This document shows positions 21,787-35,049 of a DNA stretch of 64,000 nucleotides, piece by piece; position 1 is the stretch's first letter, and the number at the start of each line of letters is the position of its first letter. Under the pieces are notes generated by a model that saw only the letters and a program-made list of their open reading frames with translations, did no database searches and was not told the origin of the DNA. The stretch is from Diplolepis rosae (Eukaryota; Arthropoda; Insecta; Hymenoptera; Diplolepididae), in the NCBI GenBank assembly GCA_030998225.1, contig JAPYXD010000727.1, positions 2,604,001-2,668,000 of the forward strand. Reading direction: 5' to 3'. The position numbers and the translations under genes are program-made.

Positions 21787-24700
21787 GTTACAAATATTAA
21801 AATATTTTTATCGAAAAATAAGTATCACGTCTTGCTCAATTGAATTATTCTTCAGTGTCTCACTTACTGTAATAGGTTTTTCAAAAAGAGACAAGAAATG
21901 TGAAAATAACGCAAAGAGACTTTATTTTATGAGAAATCAGATTTAGAACAAGAACTTCTGCAGGAAAATACTTTTCTTTTAAGTAACTGACATATGGCAT
22001 ATACAGTTAATATGACTTTATATAGCGATATTAGTATGAAGCTTTATAAAATTCAGCGAAGGATAAACTTACATGAATGTATATATAGAGGCGAATGGTA
22101 ATTTATTTATTCATACTTAATTTCAATAAACCTTCATTCGAGGGGCTTATTCATGGACAGTGGGTTAAAATTACAACGTAACGTTATTACATATATATAT
22201 TAAAAGGTTCCTACTTCCTATCACGTGTCGCAAAATTTTGTGCGCGTGCTTACTGTGTGCACAATAATACCCTCCTAACTAAGTTGACTTAAATTTCATT
22301 TTTAGGTACCTTTTGACGTTGATGATCCTATTGTCGGGTTACAACTAATATTTAAGGATTCAAAATTTTAGATATAACTTCCATGTAGATATTAACACTT
22401 ATATAAAATATACAGAATTTATATAAGTTTGGAAGATTGTATACGTCTATATTTAAATAGCAGATGCTACAACATTTTCTTAAATATACAATAATTTGAA
22501 AATAAAAAATTAACTTTTCTTTATATCTGTTTTGCTGTAAATTTAATAAAATATGTCTTTATTTTATTTTCTAAACTTGTTCCTAAACAAGTAAAGAGGC
22601 TTCATGACTAATAAATGTAAATTGCGATTAAACTTTAAACTTTCGTAACATTCGTGCAAGATGATTAAAATTTTCATACGGATTCTAGTTCTGACCTCTG
22701 ACCTAGATTAATGAATTTCAAGGAAATTTAATTAAAACTTTTTAAATTTTTTGAGTACTTTTGTCATAAAAAGCAACTCTAAATCTGTAATTGTAGGGCC
22801 ATCCAGAAGAGGAAAATTCTAACTTTTCAATATAGGGAGTTTTTTTCAAACAAAACATCAATAATTTAAAAAATTTATTGAAAAATGTAAGTCAATATTG
22901 TGGTATTTATAAGCAAAATTTGACAAATCTTTATATTCCCAGTAATAATAAAATATAGTGAGAAATCCTTCTACTCATTAAGCTTTATTAATTAAAAAAT
23001 ATTCATTGCCATTCTCGGTTGAATACGAAATGGAATTTAGTATGAGTATAAGGATCATGAAGGAAATCTCGAAATAAAGCATATTATTGTGCAGCCAGAA
23101 GTCACAATTCACGAGCACCTCCCCTTGAGTGTTGATAGAAACGCGAAGGGAGTCACGAGTCACGACTCACAAGTCCATAAAATCTCATGAAGAGCCAAAA
23201 AAGGGTCCCTAAGGCCTAAACGACCGCCGCGCCTGCAGAAGCAGCTCAAGCGGCTTCTGAAAGGAATAAAATATCGCTTTTGCCGCAATTTTACGGCAAT
23301 TTTCCGATCGGATGACCGCGCGCGAGACATTTGGCTCCAGGTGCGATTTGGGTGCGGACCTCCTGATCTCTGTTTGTTCCTTGCCACCGTTTTCTCTCCC
23401 TTTTCCTCGCTTTTTTTGATAGTTCTTCATAGGACAGTCACCAATTTGATGGCCATGTACCGCCCAACACTACAAATTTCTCATGGTTTAACGTCAAAAA
23501 CCTATGCGTTCTCCATAATTGGTCAATGGTCTGTGCTATCATTCATAGAGCTTTTTCCTATATTTTTCTTCGTCCTTATATAAGAGATTATATACTTGTG
23601 TACGTATACAATCTATATATATATATGTATATATAAATGAATGTAGATTTATTTAGTTACGAATGAAGAGGAACTGTTCATTATAGTAAATGGAAGCTCA
23701 CACGTGACTGTTTTTGGTGTTTTTCAAACCATGTGGCAAGGGATGTGGATAAATGCTAATGTAATGATATATATGAATAATATATACGTACAGAAATAAA
23801 GCAAGAAGAATATGAAAATCTGAATCAATTTCAGATTCTGATTAAGGGGAATTCAAAATCTTTTGAAGAGGTTTTGCATAAAATAGTATATTCTTTGTGA
23901 GATTAGGTGGCAATGAAGAAAAAAATTCTCAAATGATTATTTAATATCTGGAGTTTCAAAGAGTTAATTTCCTTGAAGATTTTTTAATTTACATAGACGG
24001 AGATCCTGCTTCAAACGTACCTTATTAATTTTTTATTTAAGAATCAATAATAAATTAAGACCTCTACTAGTGAAGAGTTATCTTTTCTTTGAAGCAGATG
24101 AAACTAATTAATTTGCAGCAAAAATCATTTTTAATTTATTCAAATAACTAAAAAAGTAAAGTCGTTCATTTTAAAATTGATTTTGCATTAATCTATAATT
24201 AGTTTTGTATTCACACGATGTTTTATATAAAAACTCTACATATTTGAGAATACATAACAGTGAATACAGTTGACGAAATCGCATTAAGTTTTTATATAAA
24301 GTGAGGAATAATTTAAAATCTGAGTTGACCAACAAACTTCCGTTTCAAGATTTCTATCTCGGTCAAACTTTGAAGTATTACAGCTCTCTTCGTTATATTA
24401 CAAAGAAAGTATTATCAAGTTTCTGGAAGTCTTTCTGCTTGAAGGAGCAAAAATAAAAGAAAAACATCCACTAACTGATATTTTGAGCATACTAAAAAAA
24501 ATTGCTCTCCATTGAATTACGTAAAAAGTGTTTTCACATTTTTTAACAGTCATCAAAACTTATTAGTTTACATTGTCATGTAGATTAAATAGGAAGTGAA
24601 TATTTAAAATATCCTCATTAAATAGTAATATATTTATATAATTTCATGTAAATATACTATGTGATCTGCAATATGTCGATGTAATCCCTGTATCTTATGA

Positions 24701-25251
24701 GGTTTTACTTTATCGATATAGAAAATATATTGGTTCAAGCACATCTCCAAAGATCTTTTGACGTTCCCGTTAACGCGGATCGAATCGTTGGAAACGTTGA
24801 CAATATTGCAATACCCCTCGCCCCTTTAGCCAACGTAAACTCGAATACCATTCCATGCCAAGTATTCTCGACATTGTCCTCATGAGTGGAGTCGAGTGCG
24901 GGCTAAACTCAAAATTTAGATACGGTGTATTAGTCACAGAAAGCTTACTTGCTATAAATTATAAAGGTGCCCATTGCCGAAAGCGGGAGGACTCACTGGT
25001 ACCTACATAGTAGATACAGAAGGCGTGTATTACGTTACTTTGACATCTGATCCTAAATCAGAGCCACCAATGATCATTTTCATTCATCATCCCTCTTTAT
25101 TAATGTCTTTTCAATAAGTCAGTATACTTTGTTCGCTTTAAGCAATCTTGCAATATTTTTCTAACAATTAACAAAAGAAGATTTTTAAAGTTCTCCACTC
25201 ACAGGCCTTTTCAAATATTTTGAAAATATAGTGAGGATAAATTATTTTTTT
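21781..25251. other. Intergenic; islands at 23.09-23.56 and 24.69-25.09 kb
   Basis: Mostly AT-rich. Two less AT-rich, apparently single-copy blocks stand out. One is at about 23,090-23,560, with GC-rich words such as CGACCGCCGCGCC and GACCGCGCGCGAG. The other is at about 24,690-25,090. Both lack a convincing coding frame and are candidate cis-regulatory DNA. Short TA tracts occur near 22,190 and 23,615. Confidence 0.4.
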
Positions 25252-25858
25252 TTAAGATATAGATACCACTCTAGCCGTTTCAAAAAATCGATATTTTTTT
25301 TTTAATTTTTCGAAAGTATATGTATCCAAAAATACTGAGCAGGTATCGCTGAGTAGGCCTAGGCAAGATTTTTTTACGATTTTTCAGAAAAAAACGCTTT
25401 TTTTCGAAACGACGTTTTTCCTCTTTGCGGTGATGAATTTTCATATTCCTCACATCCTTAGCTAAGTCCTGGACCTTAACCAAGTAAAAAAAACGGTTTT
25501 TTCCAAAGAATTTCCGCCATTTTGAAATTTTTGCATGAATTCTATTGCATGAGGTTCAGGATATAGCTACTAACGTACTAAATCCAAAACTTTTTGCTTT
25601 ATCTGTTTCAGATGGTCTTTCATGGAGAAATCATTTGCGCAAGCGACCTACCCACTTTTCGAAGAGTTGTGTTTGCCTGATTTTTTAGTATACAAAAACT
25701 GTATAAAATCAATAAAATAAATTTTTTTCATGTATTTTAAGAGTTTATTTATTAAGCCCAACAAGTTTTATATCAATATTTATATTAGCAACCTCTGAAA
25801 AAATTCTTAAAAATAGCCTTTTTTGGGGTAGGGGGGCAAGAGTGGTATGATCCCTTAA
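25252..25858. mobile_element. 607-bp TTAA-ended inverted-repeat element (contains dispersed repeat copy B)
   Basis: The left end reads TTAAGATATAGATACCACTC and the right end, on the minus strand, TTAAGGGATCATACCACTC, so the termini are inverted and begin with TTAA. The right 309 bases (25,550-25,858) are the direct copy of 13,538-13,847. There is no coding frame for a transposase. Confidence 0.55.
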
Positions 25859-25978
25859 GCATGGGAATTCAATAATCATCCAAATTTTAGCAAAATTAAA
25901 CCGATAGAATGAGTAACATTTTTTTACAATAAAAATTATAATTTCTTGTATTATAGAAATATATATTAAAAAACCCAC

Positions 25979-26541
25979 CCTGGCGGGTCGCGTGAAGCGA
26001 ACTGTTACCGAATTGGGTATCATTTCGGTAATATGACAGTAAACTGAATAAATCGCGCAAAATTAACACTTAAAATGTTGATAGCGTGATTCTTTGTTGA
26101 AATTGGCCTAATAAACTTTATAATAAAAATCGTTAATGTTATTTCCCGGCTGGAGAAAATAAAAAAAACACGATGTCAAATTTTAATATTATTTGTGAAA
26201 AATCAAAATGCTGTCGGCAAGAGAGTCTTAAAAATTATTATTTACAGAACTTTATTTCAACGCATATGTACACTAACAGTGAACTTGAAAAACCGCCTTC
26301 ACCAGACGTGAGAATTCGAATTCGTGTTTTTTTTATTTTCTGCAGCCAGGAAATAACATTATCGATTTTTATTATTAAGTTTATTGGGTCAATTTCAACA
26401 AAGAATCACGCTATCAACTTTTTAAGTGTTAATTTTGCGCTATTTTTTCAGTTTACTGTCTTGTTGCCAAAATGTTACCCAATTGTTACCGAAATGATAC
26501 CCAATTCGGTATAGCAGTTCGGTTTACGCGATCCGCCAGAG
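25979..26541. mobile_element. ~560-bp foldback element
   Basis: The ends are inverted: CCTGGCGGGTCGCGTGAAGC on the left; CTGGCGGATCGCGTAAACC on the right, read on the minus strand. The arms run inward about 190-230 bases with shared blocks such as CCGAATTGGGTATCATTTCG. The right arm has an extra TTGTTACC-like duplication. No coding capacity was seen. Confidence 0.7.
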
Positions 26542-28213
26542 TATTACTTTCTCCTGTGATAAGAATGCGAAAATTTAATTTTTTAACGTTTAAAATCCTG
26601 GCATGTTTTTGACCTGCTTTTTTGTTTTTGGAACTAGAACTTTTTCATTAATATAATTCGGTTAAATGGTGGAAATACTGATACCCCTCGTCGCGCCATT
26701 GTAGTGGCTTTCGGGCTAGAGCGAGAAATTCATCATGCATCATTTGTTATATATCAATTTATTTTACAAACAATGAGGTGAGTATTTAAAACACATAATA
26801 ACTGTGGTACAAAAAAACATAAAAATCTTTTATTATGGTAGAAAATTTAGAACAGAAAAGTGTATAAAACTGACTGATACAACTCAAAGCCGCTAAACTG
26901 GCTCTCGGGATCGTAAAGGTTAAAGGACATATGAACTAATGTCTCACCATGAAATTGAATGATTTTCATGGGATTAGTGAAAGTAACAGAAAAGAATTCT
27001 ATAATTCAAAGGAATTTCATCAAGAGAAATTTTGATTCAACATCAAAAAAGGATAATATAATTTATAATAATATACTTCAATAAAGAGCTTTACTAATTG
27101 ATTACTTTTTATGAAATAATATTGTTAACAGTTCAACAGAGAAACATATTTCCATGTGAGTATTTTTAATCTAAATATTAATATTACATTCCCTCACGGC
27201 CCACACATCCTAACAAGGGCCCTTGGCCGAAAAATATTAGGGCTCCCTCACCCTTTTTTTTAACTCTAATTAGTATGTGTAGTAAATTCAGTTATTCTAA
27301 CACATTATTATAACAAAAATTCAAATTAGCAAGAAAATAATATAAAAGTAATAAACAGTGTCCAGTGGGACCCTGCGGTCTCGGTCCCCCCGTCACCCCT
27401 TTGTTCTTTGCATTCACTTGATGTATTGATAATATGTCAGGTTCGCCTGCTTTGTTATTTCAAAGATGCCCAAAAACGCGCCTTTTTAACCAATCACTTT
27501 AAGTTACTCAAAAAAACGACGTGATAAAAGGTTTAGGCTTTTGGATTCGGATTCAGCAGCCCAAAACCTATAAAGTCCACCCAGTCATAAGTAATAATTG
27601 AATAAATTTACCAGAGCATTTTTGTTTATGAAAATAAATTCAATTTTTCCTCCCGTTATATATAAGTAAAGAAATAAAGAATTGAGTTATACCTAATTTC
27701 CTTAAATTTAGCAGTTTTCTGAAAATTGCACTTAACATTCTGAAGCTGTGTATGAAGAATCTAATGAAGTACTTAGCTGATCTTACATACATTAAGGAGA
27801 GAAGTTGCGATAGTTGTGTTCTGGAAAGGTGAAATAATATACGAGAAGCTGGAAAGACTCGGCTGGTGGCGGGTGGGGTCGCTCGATAACACTGTTTCAG
27901 CCAACATTCGCCATTCCGAAGTTCTGAGTACTGCACGAAATCCCCCGAGTGACAAGCAGCAATTTGTAATTTATCATCTCAGACAATCCAAAGACTCGTA
28001 GAGTAATTGCCAATTTTAATAGAAATACTCTTCACTTAGAAATACCTCTCTTTGTATTTTCTAAAGTAGCAACCCTTGATTACTAAGAAAATACTGGTTC
28101 AAATTATTCACATATTACATTAATAAAACTTCTGTAAATGTGAATAATTGCTTATTTAAGATTTTTTCACTGATAAATTAAACTTACATTTATTATAGTA
28201 CTTATTAAAAATA
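26542..28213. other. Intergenic; island at 27.77-28.00 kb
   Basis: Bases ~27,770-28,000 are less AT-rich with overlapping short frames on both strands, none convincing. Bases ~27,190-27,250 and ~27,360-27,410 are C/G-rich fragments that look like transposon debris. No gene was recognised. Confidence 0.35.
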
Positions 28214-28800
28214 CACTGCTGTTCAAAAGTCGCCGGGCACTTGTTTTTAACCATTCACAATAAAGCTTCTAATACAAATAACCAATAAACAAACAAATTT
28301 CTGCATTTAATGACCCAAAACGAAATTTTCTAGTCTATTATTAACGAAAATATTGCAAAAAAAGTCAAGATTTCAACATTTTCTTGAATTTTAAACAACT
28401 CTTGAAACAATGGACATTTTTGAACTCTTATAAGCTTATTATATAAAGGTAAATTTACATAAACTATTAGCAACGTATTAAAAATATTTTGATAGATTTT
28501 TTCTTGATACTATTAAAGTGAAAATGTGGAAAAACAAATTTGTGAGAGTACAATGAATTCTCATATTTGAAAAATGGATTTCAAAATTTGAAAAATTAAT
28601 AATATGAAAAAAATACAAATTATTAAAAAATACAATAAAATTATTGTTTAAATTTCTTTCATAAATAATTTCACAAATTTGAAGTTTTACAACTTTTTTG
28701 TTCTGAGCTCAGATTTTATCTGCATTCAAGAAAAAATGATTGCAATTTACTTGTCACATTACTGAAATTCTACGCAAATCTTATTTTCCAATTTTGACTA
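28214..28800. mobile_element. Tc1/mariner-like foldback family, right-truncated copy
   Basis: The left end CACTGCTGTTCAAAAGTCGCC follows TA at 28,212-28,213 and is collinear with the copy at 7,136 for about 580 bases, through the central ACTTTTTTGTTCTGAGCTCA region. The match stops near 28,800, where the second arm should start, so that arm is missing. Confidence 0.65.
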
Positions 28801-29356
28801 ATAAAGACTTGGAATATCAGAATGAAAGTTTATTTTCTACGATAAATAATTTAAATTTAATTTAAAGGTAATGAAAATTATAGAAATTCTTAACAAAATT
28901 CCCTTCTGAAGAAAGTCATTGGATATGAAATATGTTTCTCAACAATTAAAATAATCATAACTAAAAAGGTAAGTTGGCCTTGAAATATAAACTTTTATAA
29001 TACATTTTGGCAAGAATATTTTTCGTATTTTACTTCCGACCTAAATTACTAAATACGATTGAAGAATTAATTAGCATATTTCCCAAATATAAGCATAAAA
29101 TAATAACTTAAATTGGCTTATGGTAAAAAAACAGAGTTTGTGACTCTTTTCTACATAAAATCAATTTTAGTTGTTACTTCAAGAAAAATTCAAGATAATG
29201 TATATTTATTTCCTTTTATTAAAGTTTTATCTTAAAAGTAAATATGTGAGTCTTTTAATAATTCCAAGCATTTTTAATTTTTAGACAAAATTTAAAAAAA
29301 AAACTGTTTTTATATAATACAGTTTTTTTGTAGTAATACTTATATCATATTGTATT
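28801..29356. other. AT-rich intergenic DNA
   Basis: Nothing recognised. Confidence 0.4.
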
Positions 29357-29769
29357 TTAAGGGGATCCGCCACCTTTAATTAGTATATTTTTGATTTTTT
29401 TTTGACATTTTCCAAAAATACTATTTTCTTGTTCTCTATACTTTTCTAAGTATGCGTGTAAATTTTCAGGGCAATATGATATTTACATTCTCATCATGGA
29501 TGAGAAGGTATTAGTTTTATGTGAAAAATGACTTTCGAAATTTTCATCAAATCTTTACGTTTTGAGACCCCCTGAGTCAGAAAAAAGGGTTTTACGAAAG
29601 TGTCTGTCTGTATGTCTGTCTGTCTGTAGGTCGTGTGCGGCATAACTCTCGACAGAATTATCAGATTGAATTGAGCTTTGGTACACTTTATCACAGCCGA
29701 AAAATTGAGGACAAGTTCGTTAACCAGCCACATCCAAACAAAATTGAGGGATGGAGCACTACTTTTGTG

Positions 29770-30540
29770 TTTTTGAAAATAACTTTTTGAAAAAATAAAA
29801 AAGTTCAATACTGGTTTTTGATAGTGCTTATAAATCTCTACAAATTATCCTAATAACATTTTTTGATTAAATCAAAATTAGAAATGTTACAGCATATTCA
29901 AATTCGAAAAAAGTCAATATCAAAATTCCATTTTCCAGTTAAATTATACGAGATACGAAAAAACGTTATGATACAATATTATTTTCTACATAAAGACCTA
30001 CAAATTTGAATTGTAACATTTTTTCATAAGATGCATATTTTTCTTTTTAATTAAAAAAAAAACTATTGAAAATCCAAAATTCAATTTTTTAACAATAATA
30101 TGTAAAATACGAAAAAAACGTAAGAATACAAAGTTGTTCGTTTCAACAAGATCTACAAATTTTGTCTGACATAGTTTCTAATAAAAGGTATATTTTTCAT
30201 TTTAATTTTAAAAAATACGATTAAAATTCAAAAATTCCATTATTTAAACAAAATATGTGGCATACGAAAAAAACGTTGAGATGAAAAATTATTTGTCTCA
30301 TAAGGTCTACAAATTCTCATTAGGACATTTTTTTACAAGATGTATATTTTATGTTTTAGTTTGAAAAAAACACTATTGAAAATAAAAAATTCCATTTTTT
30401 AACCAAAATATATGAGATACGAAATAAGCGTTGATATAAAAAACCGTTTGCTTAAGAACAGTCTACGAATTTTCTTCCTTTTTGAGATATTTTGAAGAAG
30501 ATAAATTTTTTTTAATCATGTTAATTATTAAAAAGTTACA
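29770..30540 (+). repeat. Degenerate tandem array, ~154-bp period
   Basis: The motif (C)AAAATTCCATTTTTTAAC followed ~15 bases later by GATACGAAAAAAACGTT recurs at about 29,921, 30,075, 30,229 and 30,384. Each step is 154-155 bases. Later in each unit comes TCTACAAATTT and ACATTTTTT. A partial unit precedes the first. A single truncated unit occurs at about 20,115-20,155 in the related repeat. Confidence 0.65.
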
Positions 30541-31221
30541 GAAATGTATACAGAAAATCTAGCGTGAAGCGCGAGTTTCTTGATGAGAATGTGTTCCTTA
30601 AGGCTGATAGAGCCTTGAGTAAATTGAATTTCTGATTTCATTTGAATCCAAAAACAAATATAGTAACTTTGAAAAAATGTGATTCACATCAACTATATTA
30701 TAAAAATACAAGAAATAAAATGATACGCATGCGAAGAATATAAGATCGAGCGCGAAGCGCGACGATCAGATTGCGCGCCCAAGGCGTGCTCACACTTGCG
30801 AGATGCGCCCGAAGCGCGCGATAAGAATATGCCCACGAAGCGTGCCGATTTTTTTTTCTTGGAAAAATAAATAAAATTAAAAGTTACTACAATTTACGAA
30901 TAACGCGTTTTTATAGCGAAATTTAGCTTTTTATACCAAATAGTTTGTTTATTTACTTACTAATATTTCTGAATTATATGGAAAATAGTTTACAACAGGT
31001 ATACCTATAAAAACACAATTTTCATGGAAAATAATCTTTTCTTTTTCAAATTAGCTCTTTAATAATAATATTGCTATTCTTGAAAGCAAAATTATCTATT
31101 TTTGCCTGTGCTCTAATTTTTGTGGATGAACTACCGTAAAAAACAAAAAAGTTATTGAATGTCAAAAAATGTCAAAAAAATGCCCAAAAAGCTCAAAATT
31201 TTTAGTTTAAAAATACATTAA

Positions 31222-31304
31222 CACTAGAACTACCGACGATTGAGGTATACCTACCTTCTAGCATGTTAAACAAGTCATTTTGACCCCCCTTGGTAGTTCT
31301 AGTG
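31222..31304. mobile_element. 83-bp piggyBac-like MITE
   Basis: TTAA at 31,218-31,221 and 31,305-31,308 flank perfect 13-base inverted ends, CACTAGAACTACC. A TTAA duplication with a terminus of CNCTAGAA type matches piggyBac elements. It is far too short to encode anything. Confidence 0.75.
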
Positions 31305-31430
31305 TTAAGGTGCTGGTATTCTAAAACAACCCCAAAACCTTTCAAAATAAAGGTACTAAACATAAAAAAAACTTATATGAAAGGTCTAAACTAAAAAAAT
31401 AAAAATATTAAAGATGGCGTATCCTCTTAA

Positions 31431-34400
31431 GTAAAATAAAGTTTACATGAAACACCTATATTTTTTAATACTCTAAAACTGCTGTAGAGCTATTAGGAAA
31501 TGCAATTACTTATAGGATTGTAGAGGTTTGAATGGTTTAATTGAGTAACTCATCTCGAATATCCATCAGGTGTCAAGCATACGCTGCCTTTAGCCAAACA
31601 TAGTAGGGGGAAGGACTTGATTAATCTAGATACGTCATAACAGAATCGATATATCCTCTACTCATCCCAATATCAAATTTCATATAGTTATCAAGCTTCT
31701 GCATCATCTATTTTCCTATTTATTTAATTATTTCAACAACTTTGAGGCTTTTATCTAAACTTAGTAAAATATTTATATTTTAGTGTTGAAGAATTTATTC
31801 ATAACTTACTTTTTTCATTAAATCAAATCTTGAAAGAGTTGTCTTTAAAAAATCCATTTTTTTTGTTATTATGAAAATATGATTTATCATTATTGGAAAT
31901 AAAAAGTAGATAAATATTAGCAACTCAAGTAATAGTTAAGGAAAAAGAAATATTTGAATTTTTATATTTTATAAAATAAAATAAAAATTGATATTTAATC
32001 GTAAATAGAGCTGTGTTAGGCTTTATTATACTTTATAATTTATGTCCCGAAGACGCAAACACACACGTCATGTATTGACCCAAAAATATAACGCCAGATC
32101 CTGCAACCCACATTTAAACGATAGCCTTATTTACTCAGACCGGGAGTTTTTCTTTCCAACAGGATTTAATCCCTCGATATATGAGGCTAATTTGTAACTT
32201 GTAATCTCTCACAAAATAACCGACCTCTGTAAGTTAGAATTAGGAGCTGCGAAGTGGCAGTTGATCCCTATTCACGAATGTTAAATAGAAATTTGCTATA
32301 CATATAGTGCAATTATTTATTTCAACATACATATTGATAATTCAATACTAAAATTCAGATCCTTTACAACAAAATTTTAATTTTATACGTTAAAAATCAA
32401 ATGAAAATTGATAAGCTATTAATGGTATGGAAATATGGAAATTTTACTCCAAGAATTGTCTAATAAAAATGTTGGCTTCACTTAGACTCCATTAGTAAAT
32501 TAAATCTCATAAGTAGTGGATAAGAATGAATTATTTTTACAAGACTTATAATCCTTATCAGAGCTGTAAATTAAGTGATATGTATCATAAAAACGGTTAT
32601 AATTAAATTGTAAAAAACAGAATATTTAAGAAGTTATATCAATGTTATATACCTTTCATAGCAGGATAGGACCATACATTTTAAAAATATCATATAAAAA
32701 AGTTCCTTTTTGTTGGAAATTTGTGGTGCGATTAGCGCAAATTTGAAATATTTTTACTCTGATTATATCTTGTAGATATTAATTGAATTATAGCATGATA
32801 AAAAATTTTAAAATAAATAAATTTTATTAAATTTTGTTAGTATATAAACTACTATTTTTGTGATTTTAAAATATATTAAAAAATTTATATCTAAAAAATG
32901 TAATCACTTTGCATGATAATAAAAATCGCAGATTTTAGCTCGATAGAGTAAATTTAATAAAAGACAAAAGAGCAAAACGCCAATTTGATGGACAAAAGTC
33001 CCAAATAACAAAAAGTTCTCACATTTTGAAGCTGCTTTTTCTATATATAGGGGATTACCGATATACTCTTTTCAATTCCATTATCTCTCTGTTTTACGGA
33101 AATTATATTCAATCCTTGTTTTCATGACATGGTACCGTCAGCTTAAATATGGCACAATATCCAAAAAAGCGCAAAAATCGCTCATTAGCATAAGCTACTT
33201 ATCGATGCCGGCTTGTGTCAAAACGACGGCAGCTGAATTCGATCTATCGAAAACCCATCTCTTTCGGTCACAAGAGATTGATCCCATAAATACCGAAATT
33301 ATAGAGGGTGCAGGACATGTTCCAAAAGTAGGGAAATTCAGAAAGCTTGAATGAAACGAAAGGGCGGATATGTTTAATAAGTGGTAAAGCGGTACTTCTG
33401 CCTTTAAAGGGGACAATTTATACTTACATTCATTTTCGTTATGCATTTTACTGGGAGGCGGTAAGTTTTTTTAGTCAAGTTCGCACCGTATTATCATAGT
33501 TATCTCAACACGAGCGGCTGCTTTGCATTGCCAATTAGATTATAATTTTAAATTCAAGTGCGAAAAAGTTATTTTCTATGCAAAAAATTTTGGATTTCGT
33601 AATTCATATATTCTAGTGAATTATTTAATCTAGGTCTGCGATATTTTTAATGGCCCAACCTTACGTTTTCAAACTAAATATCTACTACACTAATATAAAT
33701 ATCTACTATACGGTAAAAGAATAGTTCCTTTGATATAAAGAAATTTCTTGATACTTTTTTTTCTTTGAATCAAAGAAATGAATGTATACGCACTCGCATA
33801 ATACATATGTAATGTGGTACAATGAAATATTTTCTTTAATTTAAAGAAAAAATTTTCTTCGTTGAGGGTTATAAAATTAAATAAATTATTTCTTAAGTTT
33901 TTGCCAGTACTGTATTTGAATTAAAAAATATTTTTTAAATCAAATAAATAATGTTAAAAAAATAATTTCTTTTATTTAAAAAAGGCTAGAAACGTCATTT
34001 ATTAAAGTCGTATAAATTTAAATTTGTTCTTAAGGTGTCTATACTTCAAATTGAAGAAATTAAGTTAAAAAACAAGTTTTTAAATTTAAATAAAACTTTT
34101 TTCTGGGTGTATAAGCTTATTGTATTATATTTCATAATGGAAGGTGTACTTATATAAATATAAAAGTCATACAGTTCTGATTATTTTGAATATTTAATAT
34201 ACCATAAAATTCAAAAAGAATTTTATATGTAGAATGTATTATTATGTGTGCGAGCGCACTTTAAATTTTAATATGTATTTGAAATATTCAAAAGTTTTTT
34301 CTCGGTAATATCGTATTTATATGAAAAATTTATCAACATACCTACTCTGTAAATTTTAATCAGTCAGAATAACTGATGAAATAGCTAGAAATCAGTTACT

Positions 34401-35049
34401 CTTTCACTACAGTGAAAATGTCACTGATAACCCACTGAAAAACAATGAATCTATTATACGGATTGTTTTACTAGCCAACTTCAGTGACAAATTCACTGTT
34501 TTCTTTTCTGAAAACTCACTGATTTGAATTTATAAAATACAAATCAATATCTAGATATTATCGGAATAAAATAATCTGAATTTCCAATTATAATTTTTAC
34601 CACCTGAAATTAATCAGTTTCGAATATAGGTACTCAATTTTGATGAAATCAACTTCTTACTTAATCATTCATCAATTATATGTCACATAATATATTTTTT
34701 AATAATATTTAGTGTTAATAAGTCAAGTTAAGTGTAATAATGTGCACGCTCTCTATCGCATGAACTTGAAACTATTATTTCGATTATATACGTTATTTCC
34801 TTCAGGCGATAAGCACTCTACTTTGATTTCCAGTGATAAATAGAAAATTGTTTCTATAATATTTAAATATATTAAGGAAACACATTAAATTTAAAGTTAA
34901 AACTTTCTAGATAACAAATCTTCATACTAATATACATTGAAATGACTCAATAAATAAAAATAAACAAAAAAATAATAAAACAAATATATCTAAACAATTT
35001 TTAAATTTTAATACTCACTGCATAAAAAAATTTTTAGTTTTACTTGAGA
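31431..35049. other. Intergenic; islands at 32.04-32.29 and 33.09-33.45 kb and palindromic repeats
   Basis: The two named blocks are less AT-rich and apparently single-copy. From about 33,710 to 34,110 there are dense short inverted repeats, including a perfect 19-bp palindrome TTTCTTTGAATCAAAGAAA at 33,760-33,778, ending TTTTTTCTGGGTG. From about 34,360 to 34,530 CACTGA/TCAGTG words recur in both orientations. No gene was found. Confidence 0.4.

Larger units (their letters stand above)
29361..31426. mobile_element. 2.07-kb TTAA-flanked element with composite interior
   Basis: TTAA at 29,357-29,360 and 31,427-31,430 flank inverted ends: GGGGATCCGCCACCTTTAAT on the left; GAGGATACGCCATCTTTAAT on the right, read on the minus strand. 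Inside are a block near 29,555-29,640 (GAGACCCCCTGAGTC, then a GTCT tandem), a ~154-bp tandem array (29,770-30,540), and GCGCGAAGCGCG-type motifs (30,560-30,850). One arm of the 20,430 foldback family and an 83-bp MITE follow. No transposase frame was seen. The interior block 29,490-30,850 also occurs at 19,985-21,370. Confidence 0.55.

Noticed and set aside
29594..29630. GTCT tandem considered as a CRISPR or regulatory array
   Set aside because: Simple microsatellite inside a transposon; no spacers.
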